A program made the position numbers and the translations under genes. Under the pieces are notes generated by a model. That model worked only from the letters and a program-made list of their open reading frames with translations, made no database searches and had not been told where the DNA came from. From Siphonodentalium dalli (lineage: Eukaryota > Mollusca > Scaphopoda > Gadilida > Siphonodentaliidae): DNA of 64,000 nt. Position 1 is the stretch's first letter, and each line of letters starts with the position of its first letter. The stretch lies in assembly GCA_032622095.1 (NCBI GenBank), contig CP136063.1, positions 94,527,980 through 94,591,979 on the forward strand. The letters run 5' to 3'. Positions 56,501-64,000 of the stretch are shown piece after piece.

Positions 56501-59005
56501 TTAAAATTGAATATAATATCTCAAATATAGCTCTTAAAGTGACATATCTGAATAATCTCTCTCTGGATTACTACAGAACCATGACCTGCATTAATGCCCT
56601 AAATTATCGACTCCTCAACCACAGCAGAATTATGGGTAATTTTTCAGGATTTAGTCAGAAATATGGCTTGTTGCCATTCATTGGAAATCTCTCATTAAGA
56701 GCGTTCCGATGAATGGCAACAAGCCATATTTCTGACTAAATCCTGAAAAATTAACCATAATTCTGCTGTGGTTGAGGAGTCAATAATTTAGGGCATTACT
56801 GTGTATAACTTAGAAAAGATGTCTAGTTCACTATAAATGCAAATCAGTGGAATAAAATCTCTAACATTTCAATTGTGAGGAACTGAGATTTATGCAAAGA
56901 TGAGGTTAAAAACACATTTTGATCAGTCTGAATAACGAACTAGCTTCATTCTAGTGGGAATTCAGATGACGATCTTACTTTTTTACTGGTTTTAAATAAC
57001 TCTGCTGATGGAAATAGAATTATATATGTCTTTCGCATATATAAGAGAATACAATTGGCACAGGCTTTCCATAAAATTTCAGGGAGCTCCACCCATGTAG
57101 CGCACGATCAACATGCATTTGGTTTATACGTTGAACCAGTTGGCATATGCCATAATCGTATATTTCAAATAATGTTATAATTTCTAATAAAAATTGCCAT
57201 CTGCTATAATCTTTATCCTATGGAAGTTCATGAAAATTCATTGTGATATTGTCCTCCTATTATGCACGATAATATGCTCCTTATAATATTGTTTCTTTAA
57301 TAGTTCTGCAGTGAACACTTCCATTTGTTGATATTGGGAATTTATCAACCACCACCTGGAATTCTTCCAAAATTTCATTAAACGTATGTAGCCATCAGTA
57401 AAAATACTGACAATGGTCAACACGTCAGTGGTAGGATGCAGTTTTATATGACATCTAGACACGGTCGCGCTATGGTGATCAAAGGATGATGCAATCTCAT
57501 TAAAAAATTCAAATTGCGCATGCTCTATGCCAAAGTGGTCACAAATAGGGTTTTCCTGGATCATTTAGCATGTCAGCATGAGACGTGTAGCACGTCGGCT
57601 CATGCCAGATAAATAATGACGAGCTAGTTGGTTTTATATGACATGCTCCAGTTGAGGTTTCATGGACTTGGTCATTTTAATACCAATTGGTCTGGCACGA
57701 TTTGTGTTTGGCACGACCCATGAATGGGCCTCAGAGTTTGGAGTTAGACGAATCATATTACAACTCATCTCATGTCCATCACTACATCATACTGACCTTC
57801 TTGGTGACCTTGACCTGCTACGTCGGAATCTGGGTGACGGACTTCTGGTTACTTTATCCACGTCTCTATATCCCCTTCTCCGTTCTGGTGATGGACTCTT
57901 ATTTATATCCTGAACAAAATAAAAAAATTCATTGTTATCTATTATTTATTAGACGTTGTTCCTGGAAGTACAGTGTTATTGCTGTTCCATATTTACAAAT
58001 CCATATGGAATGTACATTCCATATGCAACTCATCGATGTAAAATGACGTACATGACGTTCGCCTCAACCATGAAACCGGAACAATCAAATAAAAGCAACA
58101 CCACACATGACAAAACAAGCCCTGTACGTGCCTAAATAAACCTTGCAAGTCTGAATTTTTTAATGCAAAAATTCTAGGATGGGTGATGTGTGATAAACAT
58201 AGAATGACAAAAGTTAATTGGTTTGTTGATACAGCATTTGTGCCATCGCGGAAGGATAGAACTTGAGGCTGCAGTTCTATCCTTCCACGCTAGCACTTGC
58301 ATTCTGTGTATGTATTGATTATGATAGCAGTGAATTTGTGAAAACAAAATTAAAAGATGAAGTCAAATTCTTCAGTGTCAGTAGTATTCAAGTGAAACTT
58401 TCATGCGAGTGATGCTGTTCTGACTGGGTGAGCTTTGCAGTATATAGCCCTATATACACACACATCCATTTACTTAATTTCAATACCAGACTATAGTAAT
58501 GCCCTAAATAATCGACTCCTTAACCACAGCAGAATCATGGGTTAAGGAGTCGATTATTTAGGGCATTACTGTATGAAGGCGGTTAGCAAACTACTTGTAT
58601 ATTATGAGACTGAACCACGCTAGGCTTTTTGAAAAAAGAATATACATGAAGCCTATATATATCACAGAGAACTAACTAATATATGTTGCGAAATTTCATG
58701 TGTAATTTATTTTAACCCTTTCATGATGGGAGCTGCAATGGTGCAGCAGTAAAGACCCTGTGCCAGTGCATTCTCTTATATATGCGAGTCTCCCATAGGG
58801 AGCCTCGCATATATAAGAGAATGCACTAGGCTACAAGGTCAAGGTAAATATCATTAGGCCAATGTATTCTCTTAAAGAAAGTGTTACACTATGAAGTTTG
58901 ACCCACCATATCTTCTTCATCAGAAGTTTCCATTTTCTCTAAATCCTCTTCCAGAGCACTGATTCTCAGCTCCAGCTGACTCGCTTCCTCCAAAACCTGT
59001 CGCTT
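47378..59005 (-). CDS. PRPF38A: PRPF38A, pre-mRNA-splicing factor 38A, C-terminal half (5' partial)
   Basis: A subunit of the spliceosomal B complex, needed for activation. Exons join (minus) as 59005-58907, 57909-57797, 56419-56352, 54603-54582, 47576-47378; all phases and GT-AG signals agree, giving ~166 residues plus TAG. The first exon, KRQVLEEASQLELRISALEE, aligns with 'KRYVLEEAEQLEPRVSALEED' of human PRPF38A. The second (SPSPERRRGYRDVDK, RFRRSRSRSPR) aligns with 'SPDHRRRSYRDLDK...RYRRSRSRSPRR'. An Arg/Ser/Asp/His-rich tail follows. The end, EANELRSKLGLPPLR, is unlike the human C-terminus but resembles the tail I recall from insect and plant Prp38 proteins. The N-terminal Prp38 domain (~178 residues in human) was not found up to 64000. 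Transcription runs toward SASS6, same strand, ~6.9 kb between the two coding regions. The last intron holds the LTR retrotransposon. Confidence 0.9.
47675..48450. other. PRPF38A last intron, exon-proximal part
   Basis: A T run of ~25 at 47985-48009; otherwise no recognised element before the family A copy at 48459. Confidence 0.5.
48459..48671. mobile_element. Family A MITE, full-length copy (PRPF38A last intron)
   Basis: Near-complete palindrome like 229-443, ~180 bp from the LTR element. Confidence 0.85.
48854..49011 (+). repeat. 5' LTR (visible part)
   Basis: 158 bp that reappear at 52908-53056 almost unchanged; the only clear difference is a 9-bp ATTAAACAT segment present here only. It ends CATTCTTTATA directly before the primer-binding site. 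The true LTR may begin further upstream, because the 3' copy looks truncated at its left side. Confidence 0.85.
49012..49023 (+). promoter_or_regulatory. tRNA primer-binding site, probably tRNA-Leu
   Basis: TGGTGGCAGCGG lies immediately after the LTR. It is the reverse complement of a tRNA 3' end reading CCGCTGCCACCA, which I recall for a eukaryotic tRNA-Leu. Twelve matching bases, position exactly as expected. Confidence 0.7.
49321..51222 (+). pseudogene. gag-pol open frame, truncated inside reverse transcriptase
   Basis: 633 codons from ATG at 49321. Residues ~1-195 look like gag. Two zinc-knuckle-like motifs follow: CRNCGIQHGKGDRC (202-215) and a standard CX2CX4HX4C (222-235). The aspartic protease signature VDTGAQG is at 333-339. 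Reverse transcriptase starts about residue 490 and shows RICLDPRYLN and FSKLDAKSGYW (first catalytic Asp at 590) and RLPFGLNVS, then stops. The YxDD box and everything to RNase H are missing, so the stop at 51220-51222 follows a deletion junction. Length without a stop suggests a fairly young insertion. Confidence 0.92.
51223..52971 (+). pseudogene. RNase H and integrase remnants in broken frames
   Basis: RNase H pieces (QTDASLREIG, EHELLAVVFSVQ) lie at ~51245-51400 across frameshifts; the usual TDHKPL box reads TGHTPL. A linker frame (51503-51788) contains GKDMTVADTLSRLP. Integrase follows in two overlapping frames: an HHCC-type zinc region (LHYSHSG ... SCPICH, within 51786-52013) and the catalytic core (51967-52971) with WDIVGTDLFQF, then SNNGPQYSS where SDNGPQY is expected, then SNGFIERQI. 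The second catalytic Asp is therefore Asn. The frame ends inside the 3' LTR. Confidence 0.88.
52908..53056 (+). repeat. 3' LTR (left-truncated)
   Basis: 149 bp matching 48854-49011 apart from the 9-bp gap. No polypurine tract is visible directly upstream, so the junction looks like a deletion. The bases after 53056 are unrelated to the internal sequence, as expected for genomic flank. Confidence 0.85.
53341..53775. mobile_element. Family D foldback, long form, most complete (PRPF38A last intron)
   Basis: Two hairpins (53368-53462, 53650-53742) separated by the ~180-bp spacer and bounded by inverted GCAAGCCTGCAAATAGTGTG / CACACTGTTTGCAGTCTTGC. This copy shows the full outer ends. Confidence 0.75.
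53989..54155. mobile_element. Short inverted-repeat MITE (PRPF38A last intron)
   Basis: Arms TTGGATTCATCCAGCTCCGT... (53989-54045) and the inverse (54095-54155), sharing CCGTGGT-TTAGTGCTACA, with a palindromic centre CATTTCCATATATGGAAGTC. Confidence 0.72.
54582..54603 (-). CDS. PRPF38A: PRPF38A 22-nt microexon
   Basis: The acceptor CATTTTCTAG and donor GTGAGT bound 22 nt that encode ERRHDDE and exactly bridge the phases of the flanking exons (needs 2 nt in, leaves 2 nt). Short but well supported by both splice signals. Confidence 0.75.
54780..55485. repeat. ~155-bp tandem array with GACA/GACG microsatellite end (PRPF38A intron)
   Basis: About four units with GACCATAACTCC, CAGAACCCAAATT, ACTTGACCTGTATTTT and CATACCAAATTT. 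It ends at GGACAGACAGACGGACAGAC (55451-55470). A single related unit is at 7777-7960. Confidence 0.75.
55722..55891. mobile_element. Family A MITE (PRPF38A intron)
   Basis: Left arm complete to CATTCATCGGAAAA, right arm shortened. Confidence 0.8.
56063..56172. mobile_element. Family C MITE fragment, inverse orientation
   Basis: AATAAGTTCAACAAGTGGCC through GGAACTACTCGTCAAGAAAG and TTAA; one end only. A further very diverged copy lies at ~8500-8670 (CATTCCAATGTTCAG, GGGGATAATCC). Confidence 0.62.
56352..56419 (-). CDS. PRPF38A: PRPF38A exon (RS-rich)
   Basis: Acceptor TTTTTCTTCAG, donor GTACGT. It encodes EKRSPGRKRSRSRERRHRSR; 68 nt, in phase with both neighbours. Confidence 0.88.
56589..56801. 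mobile_element. Family A MITE, full length (PRPF38A intron)
   Basis: Both arms complete; left end diverged (CATTAATGCCCTAAATTATC). 170 bp from the exon at 56352-56419. Confidence 0.85.
56810..57780. other. PRPF38A intron between the RS exons
   Basis: Holds a family B fragment at 57025-57105 and a 108-codon minus frame (57238-57564) with no recognised family; an imperfect palindrome GAGACGTGTAGCACGTCGGC is near 57578. Nothing else is supported. Confidence 0.45.
57797..57909 (-). CDS. PRPF38A: PRPF38A exon (RS/SP-rich)
   Basis: Acceptor TTTTGTTCAG, donor GTCAGT. It encodes SPSPERRRGYRDVDK and SPSPRFRRSRSRSPR; 113 nt, out phase 2. Confidence 0.93.
58495..58571. mobile_element. Family A MITE, minimal 77-bp copy (PRPF38A intron)
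   Basis: Only the outer ~40 bp of each arm remain, joined at AGCAGAATCATGGGTTAAGG; a natural solo inverted-end hairpin. Confidence 0.82.
58716..58875. mobile_element. Family B MITE, right end truncated (PRPF38A intron)
   Basis: Left end CCCTTTCATGATGGGAGC after TTAA; one complete hairpin around GCGAGTCTCCCATAGGGAGC; truncated ~30 bp before the exon at 58907. A further fragment of the family lies at 57025-57105. Confidence 0.75.
58907..59005 (-). CDS. PRPF38A: PRPF38A exon (VLEEA...SALEED segment)
   Basis: Acceptor ATATCTTTAACAG, donor GTGGGT. 33 codons, phase 0 at both ends. It starts at the same KR-x-VLEEA boundary as the human exon and ends in the acidic METSDEEDM. Confidence 0.93.
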
Positions 59006-59164
59006 CTGTTAAAGATATAATGTATACTTATATTAAAAGCACATAAAGCACTCACAGTAGATGTAAAATGATAGTGTCAATGACATTGTAGCTCAACTTG
59101 GAAAGGGAATAATTTAATGTATTACAGTCAATGGAGCGATTAGAAATGTGGAAAGTTGATTGTC

Positions 59165-61300
59165 TAATACTAGTTTATAGACATGAAGAGAAAAGTAAAA
59201 TCCAAGATGACTGCTGGCGGCCATGTTTTCGGCCGAATGACCCCAAAATGAGTCGTTCCCATCTACATGTCATCGTTAACATACATGACAAATTTTATGA
59301 CGATCAGACTAAAGGTACGACCTGTAGCCCATGCTAAAGAATTTAGTCATACAAAGAGTAAAATCCAAGATGGCTGCTGGCGACCATGTTTTCGGCCGAA
59401 TGACCCCAAAATGACTTGTTCCCATCTACATGTCATCTTTAACATCCATGACAAATTTTATGATGATCAGACTAAAGGTACGACCTGTAGCCCATGCTAA
59501 AGAATTTAGTCATACAAAGAGTAAAATCCAAGATGGCTGCTGGCGGCCATGTTTTTTGGCCGAATGCCCCCAAAATTACTCGTTTCCATCTACATGTCAA
59601 TATTAACATCCATGACCAATTTCATGATGATCAAACGAACAGTACGACCTGTGGCCCGTGCTAATGGATTAAATTTTGAAATCCAAAATGGCCACTGGCG
59701 GCCATGTTTTTTGTCCGAATGACCCCAAAATGACTCGTTCCCATCTACATTCCAATTTCATCTACATGTCATCGTTAACATCCATGACAAATTTTATGAC
59801 GATCAGACTAAAGGTACGACCTGTAGCCCATGCTAAAGAATTTAGTCATACAAAGAGTAAAATCCAAGATGGCTGCTGGCGGCCATGTTTTCGGCCGAAT
59901 GACCCCAAAATGAGTCGTTCCCATCTACATGTCATCGTTAACATCCATGACAAATTTTATGATAATCAGACTAAAGGTACGCCCTGTAGCCTGTGCTAAA
60001 GGATTTAGTCATACAAAGAGTAAAATCCAAGATGGCTGCTGGCGGCCATGTTTTTTGGCCGAATGACCCCAAAATGACTCGTTCCCATCTACATGTCATT
60101 ATTAACATTCTTGACAAAATTTATGATGATCAGACTAAAAGTAGGACCTGTAGCCCGTGCTAAAGGATTTAGTCATACAAAGAGTAAAATCCAAGATGGC
60201 TGCTGGCGGCCATGTTTTTTGGCCGAATGACCCCAAAATGACTCGTTCCCATCTACATTCCAATTTCAACAGCCATGACAAATTTTATGATGATGAGACT
60301 AAAGCTACGACCTGTAGCCCGTGCTAAAGGATTTAGTCATACAAATAGTAAAATCAAAGATGGCTGCTGGCGGCCATGTTTTTTGGCCGAATGACCCCAA
60401 AATGACTCCTTCCCATCTACATGTCATTATGTACATTCTTGACAAATGTTATGATGATCAGACTAAAAGTACGACCTGTAGCCCGTGCTAAAGAATTTAG
60501 TGATACAAAGAGTAAAATCCAAGATGGCTGCTGGCTGCCATGTTTTTGGGCCGAATAACCCCAAAATTACCTGTTCCCATCTACATGTCAATATTAACAT
60601 CCATGACAAATTTCATGGTGATCAGGTGAAGAGTACGACCTGTAGCCCGTGCTAATGGATTTAATTTTGAAATCCAATATGGCCACTGGCGGCCATGTTT
60701 TTTGTCCTAATGACCCCAAAATGACTCGTTCCCATCTACATTCCAATTTTAACAGCCATGACAAATTTCATGATGATCAGACTAAAGGTACGACCTGTAG
60801 CCCGTGCTAAAGGATTTAGTCATACAAAGAGTAAAATCCAAGATGGCAGCTGGCGGTCATGTTTTTTGGCCGAATGACCCAAAAATGACTCGTTCCCATA
60901 TACATGTCATTGTTAACGTCCATGACAAATTTTATGATGATCCGACTAAAGGTACGACCTGTAGCCCGTGTCAAAGGATTTAGTCATGCAAAGAGTAAAA
61001 TCTAAGATGGCTGCCGACGGCCATGTTTTTTGGCCGAATGACCCCAAAATTACTCGTTCCCATCTACATGTCAATATTAACATCCATGAAAAATTTCATG
61101 ACAATAAGACGAACAGTACGGCCTGTAGCCCGTGCTAATGGATTGAATTTTGAAATCCAAGATGGCTGCTGGCGGCCATGTTTTTCTTCCGAATGACCCC
61201 AAAATGACTCGTTCCCATCTACATGTCAATATACCATGACAAATTTCATAATAATCGGACCAAAGGGACGAACTGTAGCCCGTGCTAAAGGAAATTGTTG
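59165..61300. repeat. 13-copy ~164-bp tandem array (PRPF38A upstream intron)
   Basis: The landmark AAGATGGCTGCTGGCGGCCA or a variant recurs at about 59202, 59367, 59531, 59690, 59868, 60031, 60196, 60357, 60524, 60676, 60840, 61004 and 61160. Other unit words are GAATGACCCCAAAATGACTC, CATCTACATGTCA and TACGACCTGTAGCCC. Three units (59690, 60676 and partly 61160) form a subtype with TGAAATCCAA upstream of the landmark. Open frames through it are by-products of the unit length. Confidence 0.95.
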
Positions 61301-61305
61301 ACGAA

Positions 61306-61340
61306 TCACGCACACACACACACACACACACGCACACACG
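61306..61340. repeat. CA microsatellite at the end of the 164-bp array
   Basis: A CACACA run with two CG interruptions follows the last unit, then ~25 bp, then a hairpin at 61366-61397 (arms TAGCTCAAACTTTAC / GTAAAGTTGAGCTA). Confidence 0.9.
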
Positions 61341-61399
61341 CATGACGGATACCAAGCCATGGCAATAGCTCAAACTTTACAAAGTAAAGTTGAGCTAAA

Positions 61400-61865
61400 A
61401 AACGGGTTTTGCGTATAAACATTCCAAAATTGAGTTATCATCTGGAAACCAAAAAACATAAGAAAAACTGAATTTTCTGAGTCGAAAAAGGGGCATAACT
61501 CTGCCAAAAATGGTCGGACAGAACCCAAGTTCGAACTTGGTGGGAGAAAGTAATATACCAAATTTGGATTCATTTCGATAAACTATACTAAAGTTATCAT
61601 CCGGACAACAAATTTCAAGGATTTTCTAAGTAAAAAAACGTTAAATAAGGGGCATAACTCCGGTGAAAATTGGCGGGCGGAACCTAAATTCGAACTTGAA
61701 CTTACTTTTTGGCTAATAAACCCACATACCAAATTTTACTAATTTTGGTTCACTCTAACTAAAGTTATCATCCGGACAACAGGTTAACGGACGCCCGCCC
61801 GGACGCCCGCCCGGACGGACAGACCAATACTATAATACGGCCTTTTTTTCAAAAGGGCGTATAAT
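61400..61865. repeat. Second ~160-bp repeat block with terminal hairpin
   Basis: Two to three units of the 'GGGGCATAACTC...GAACTTGA...CATACCAAATTT' repeat, then GGACGCCCGCCCGGACGCCC, then a hairpin at 61835-61862 (ATACGGCCTTTT / AAAAGGGCGTAT), then ATAATAAAAA. Confidence 0.75.
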
Positions 61866-61960
61866 AAAAATCTATAAAGAACAACCCAGTTTCGTTAAAC
61901 AAACATCTGATAATCCCCTCACACCTCCTAATTAGCCACTAATTACCGCTAATTAATTTT

Positions 61961-62030
61961 AGGGGGCGGGTTGTCCCGGGGTGGGTTGTCGCGGAGTGAA
62001 AGGGGGGGGCGGGTTGTCTCGGGGGCGGGT
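61961..62030 (+). other. G-rich block, potential G-quadruplex
   Basis: Eight runs of three or more G within ~70 bp of otherwise AT-rich DNA (AGGGGGCGGG, CCCGGGGTGGG, GGGGGGGGCGGG, GGGGGCGGG). Confidence 0.7.
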
Positions 62031-62070
62031 AGTCATGGACCCGTATATAGCATGCTATCGTCAAGAGCTG

Positions 62071-62895
62071 CACAGTGTTATGTAAGGCCCCTCAAAAAAG
62101 ATTACTTGTTTATCATAGGTTTTTTTTCCAGGGTAGGGGCGGGAGGGACATTTGTTTTTTGTTTTTTGTTTTGGGATCCGATAAGGTAAGTTATCGGGAA
62201 AAACGTCAAATCAAATGTGTTGACGCATTGAGTTTTTTGTTCGCCGATATTCCCTGTGGTGGGGTTATAATGAATATTATGAAGTTCCTCAGACTAGATA
62301 TAATGTCACCCACTGCAGTACTTTTGGCAATCGACATCAACAGAATCTATCGTGCTTTTTGTTTTTGACACTTTGACTTTAACAATTGCATTGTTGTATT
62401 GGTCGGGAGGGGTTGTGAACTGTCCAAGGCACCACCCCTGAACATTTCATACACTTGGATGAGACTGGTATGCTCTGGGAGTGTTGTCCAGTAAAAGGGC
62501 TTAAGAACCTTCGGCCCATCGGTGATTTGTATAATCACAAATTCCATAGTCTATACCGCATAACAAACAAATACTTAAATTTTATAAATTGCACGGCTTG
62601 TAACTATACACAGAAACACGTGTTTCCGGTAGGTGTATGCATTTCCGGTAGGTGTGATCGATCGGCGTATCGTGTACCGATGTTTATACTTTGCGTAATG
62701 TGGTTTTGACCGATATTGAGCTCCGCGTAAAGCATATATTGGTGTTCTGGAGATAATATAAAAAACTAAAAATAATACGCACGGGAGGAATTTTAGGGGC
62801 GGGCGCCTATGATAAACAAGTAATCTTTTTTGAGGGGCCTAAACAAAAGCCGATGTATGTTACATAGTTTGGCGTTCTGTTACATAACACAGTGT
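62071..62895. mobile_element. Foldback element with CACAGTGTTATGTA ends
   Basis: Arms GGCCCCTCAAAAAAGATTAC... (62086-62118) and the inverse (62808-62841); outer CACAGTGTTATGTA (62071-62084) pairs with 62879-62894 after a 37-bp interruption. The interior has a 66-codon minus frame (62347-62547) with no recognised family. Confidence 0.7.
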
Positions 62896-63067
62896 AGATC
62901 TTGAAGATAACATGCTATTTACGCGATACTATTACATGGTATAGGGCACTATAGGCATACAATCTTTCTATACTTTAACATTCTTTCTGCTTACTAGACA
63001 CTAGTATAATGGTTTCAATGAATGTGCATATAGCCACCGCGAAACGCTACCCATTCCTTTAAAATAA

Positions 63068-63497
63068 AAACATTTATTTTATTTTCATTTATGGACCAGC
63101 AAGGCTGGGAGAGCCTAGTTTGTCGGTCAGTGATCGATGCTAATTTTTTAATGTTAATTTGTATTATCTATTATATCGATAAATCAATTTTATTTTTATT
63201 TATGGATCAGCGAGAGCCTAGTTTGTCGTTCGGTAATCGATGTTAATTTTTTAATGTTAATTTGTATTATCTATTATATCGATAAATCAATTTTATTTTT
63301 ATTTATGGCTCAGCGAGGCTGCGAGAGCCTAGTTTGTCGTTCGGTAATCGATGTTAATTTTTGAATGTTAATTTGTATTATCTATTATATCGATATATCA
63401 ATTTTATTTTCATTTATGGACCACCGAGGCTACGAGAGCCTAGTTTGTCGGTCGGTGATTGATGTTATTTTTTAATGTTCATTTGTATTATCTATTT
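63068..63497. repeat. ~118-bp tandem repeat, 3.5 units
   Basis: Units share GAGAGCCTAGTTTGTCG, TCGATGTTAATTTTTTAATG and TATTATATCGATAAATCAAT. Followed by a run of ~16 C at ~63501-63517. Confidence 0.9.
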
Positions 63498-63840
63498 TTA
63501 ACCCCCCCCCCCCCCCCAAAGCCAAATAAATAGTAATTTTGAACCCTTATTTCGGAATATGCATCTTTAAACAGTATTTATTTATTTCATGAATAATACA
63601 ACAATAATAAGTACAACAATAAGGGAATCATTTTATATCAATCCCACCTAGAGAGAGCATGATGGTCTGCTTAACCTGTGGTAAGATATATCATTTAAAT
63701 TCAGGGATGACTGTCATCTCATGAAACCATTTCTTGTTCTCGCGAGGTGGGTTGAGTGAATGTATGTTGGGTAATGTCATTGTATAATTGTATATTGAAA
63801 ATAGGATAGAAATGAATCTGCAAGACACAGCTAAGGACGG

Positions 63841-63919
63841 CATATCTCTTTCCTGATGTTCTGTATTCGTTCAGAGATGCTGGCAGCCACACCACTGGTT
63901 GATGCATGTTCTCTCTGAA
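63841..63919 (-). CDS. Possible terminal exon of an unidentified gene (partial)
   Basis: On the minus strand the acceptor TTTTTTCCCTTCAATTTCAG is followed by an open frame reading REHASTSGVAASISERIQN and IRKEICRP, then TAG. An AATAAATAAA cluster follows at about 63577-63590, consistent with a short 3' UTR. I do not recognise the protein. It would lie inside the PRPF38A upstream intron if that gene continues past 64000, which is awkward. A loosely similar stretch near 17205-17235 suggests a repeat as an alternative. Confidence 0.3.
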
Positions 63920-64000
63920 ATTGAAGGGAAAAAATGTCTCTTAACTTTGATTGATGCATCTTAAACACAAAAGTAGATATTTGTATACAAGTGTTTCTGG

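Noticed and set aside
57238-57564. 108-codon minus-strand frame in a PRPF38A intron
   Set aside because: No recognised motif, no splice or promoter context, and it does not fit PRPF38A phase.
59131-59999. Plus frames of 68-107 codons repeating FRPNDPKM-type peptides
   Set aside because: They are translations of the 164-bp tandem array and carry its periodicity; no coding evidence.
62347-62547. 66-codon minus frame (GPKVLKPFYWTTLPEH...) considered as a PRPF38A exon
   Set aside because: No similarity to the Prp38 domain, no suitable donor, and it lies inside a foldback element.

Overview
The window is metazoan nuclear DNA: AT-rich, intron-dense and full of short transposon relics. Two conserved protein-coding genes can be read, both on the minus strand and both split by canonical GT-AG introns. 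(1) A complete SASS6 (centriolar SAS-6) gene has 16 coding exons between 40459 (ATG) and 6045 (stop). I reconstructed the exons by hand; all phases agree and give 665 codons plus stop, close to the vertebrate protein. (2) The C-terminal half of PRPF38A (pre-mRNA-splicing factor 38A) has 5 exons between 59005 and 47378; its Prp38-domain exons are not in the window and should lie beyond 64000. A possible last exon of an unidentified third gene (also minus) sits at 63841-63919.

Most other sequence is mobile or repetitive. About 15 palindromic miniature elements flanked by TA (family A), several families flanked by TTAA (B, C, E, F), and modular foldbacks whose arms read GAATGAGGTCCCCAGAGGGT (family D) are scattered through introns and flanks. 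There is a 1386-bp hAT-like element with a perfect 8-bp target duplication (3766-5151), a 5.9-kb element with inverted ends and an internal 783-bp tandem duplication (9901-15808), a giant foldback (41543-42642), and a dead Ty3/gypsy-type LTR retrotransposon (48854-53056). Several arrays of ~160-bp units end in a microsatellite followed by a hairpin, an architecture I recall for mollusc 'pearl'/non-autonomous Helitron (HINE) elements.

Layout: 1-6044, SASS6 3' flank with hAT element and repeat arrays; 6045-40459, SASS6, with the 5.9-kb element in intron 13, a GTCACACACGTAACG cluster in intron 3 and a possible retroelement block in intron 1; 40460-47377, spacer with the giant foldback and arrays; 47378-59005, PRPF38A 3' half with the LTR element in its last intron; 59006-64000, upstream PRPF38A intron with a 13-copy 164-bp array, a foldback element and the unexplained terminal exon.

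The organism is probably a lophotrochozoan, with a mollusc the best guess. This rests on the repeat architecture and SAS-6 features and is inference. No prokaryotic genes, operons, rRNA or CRISPR arrays were seen.
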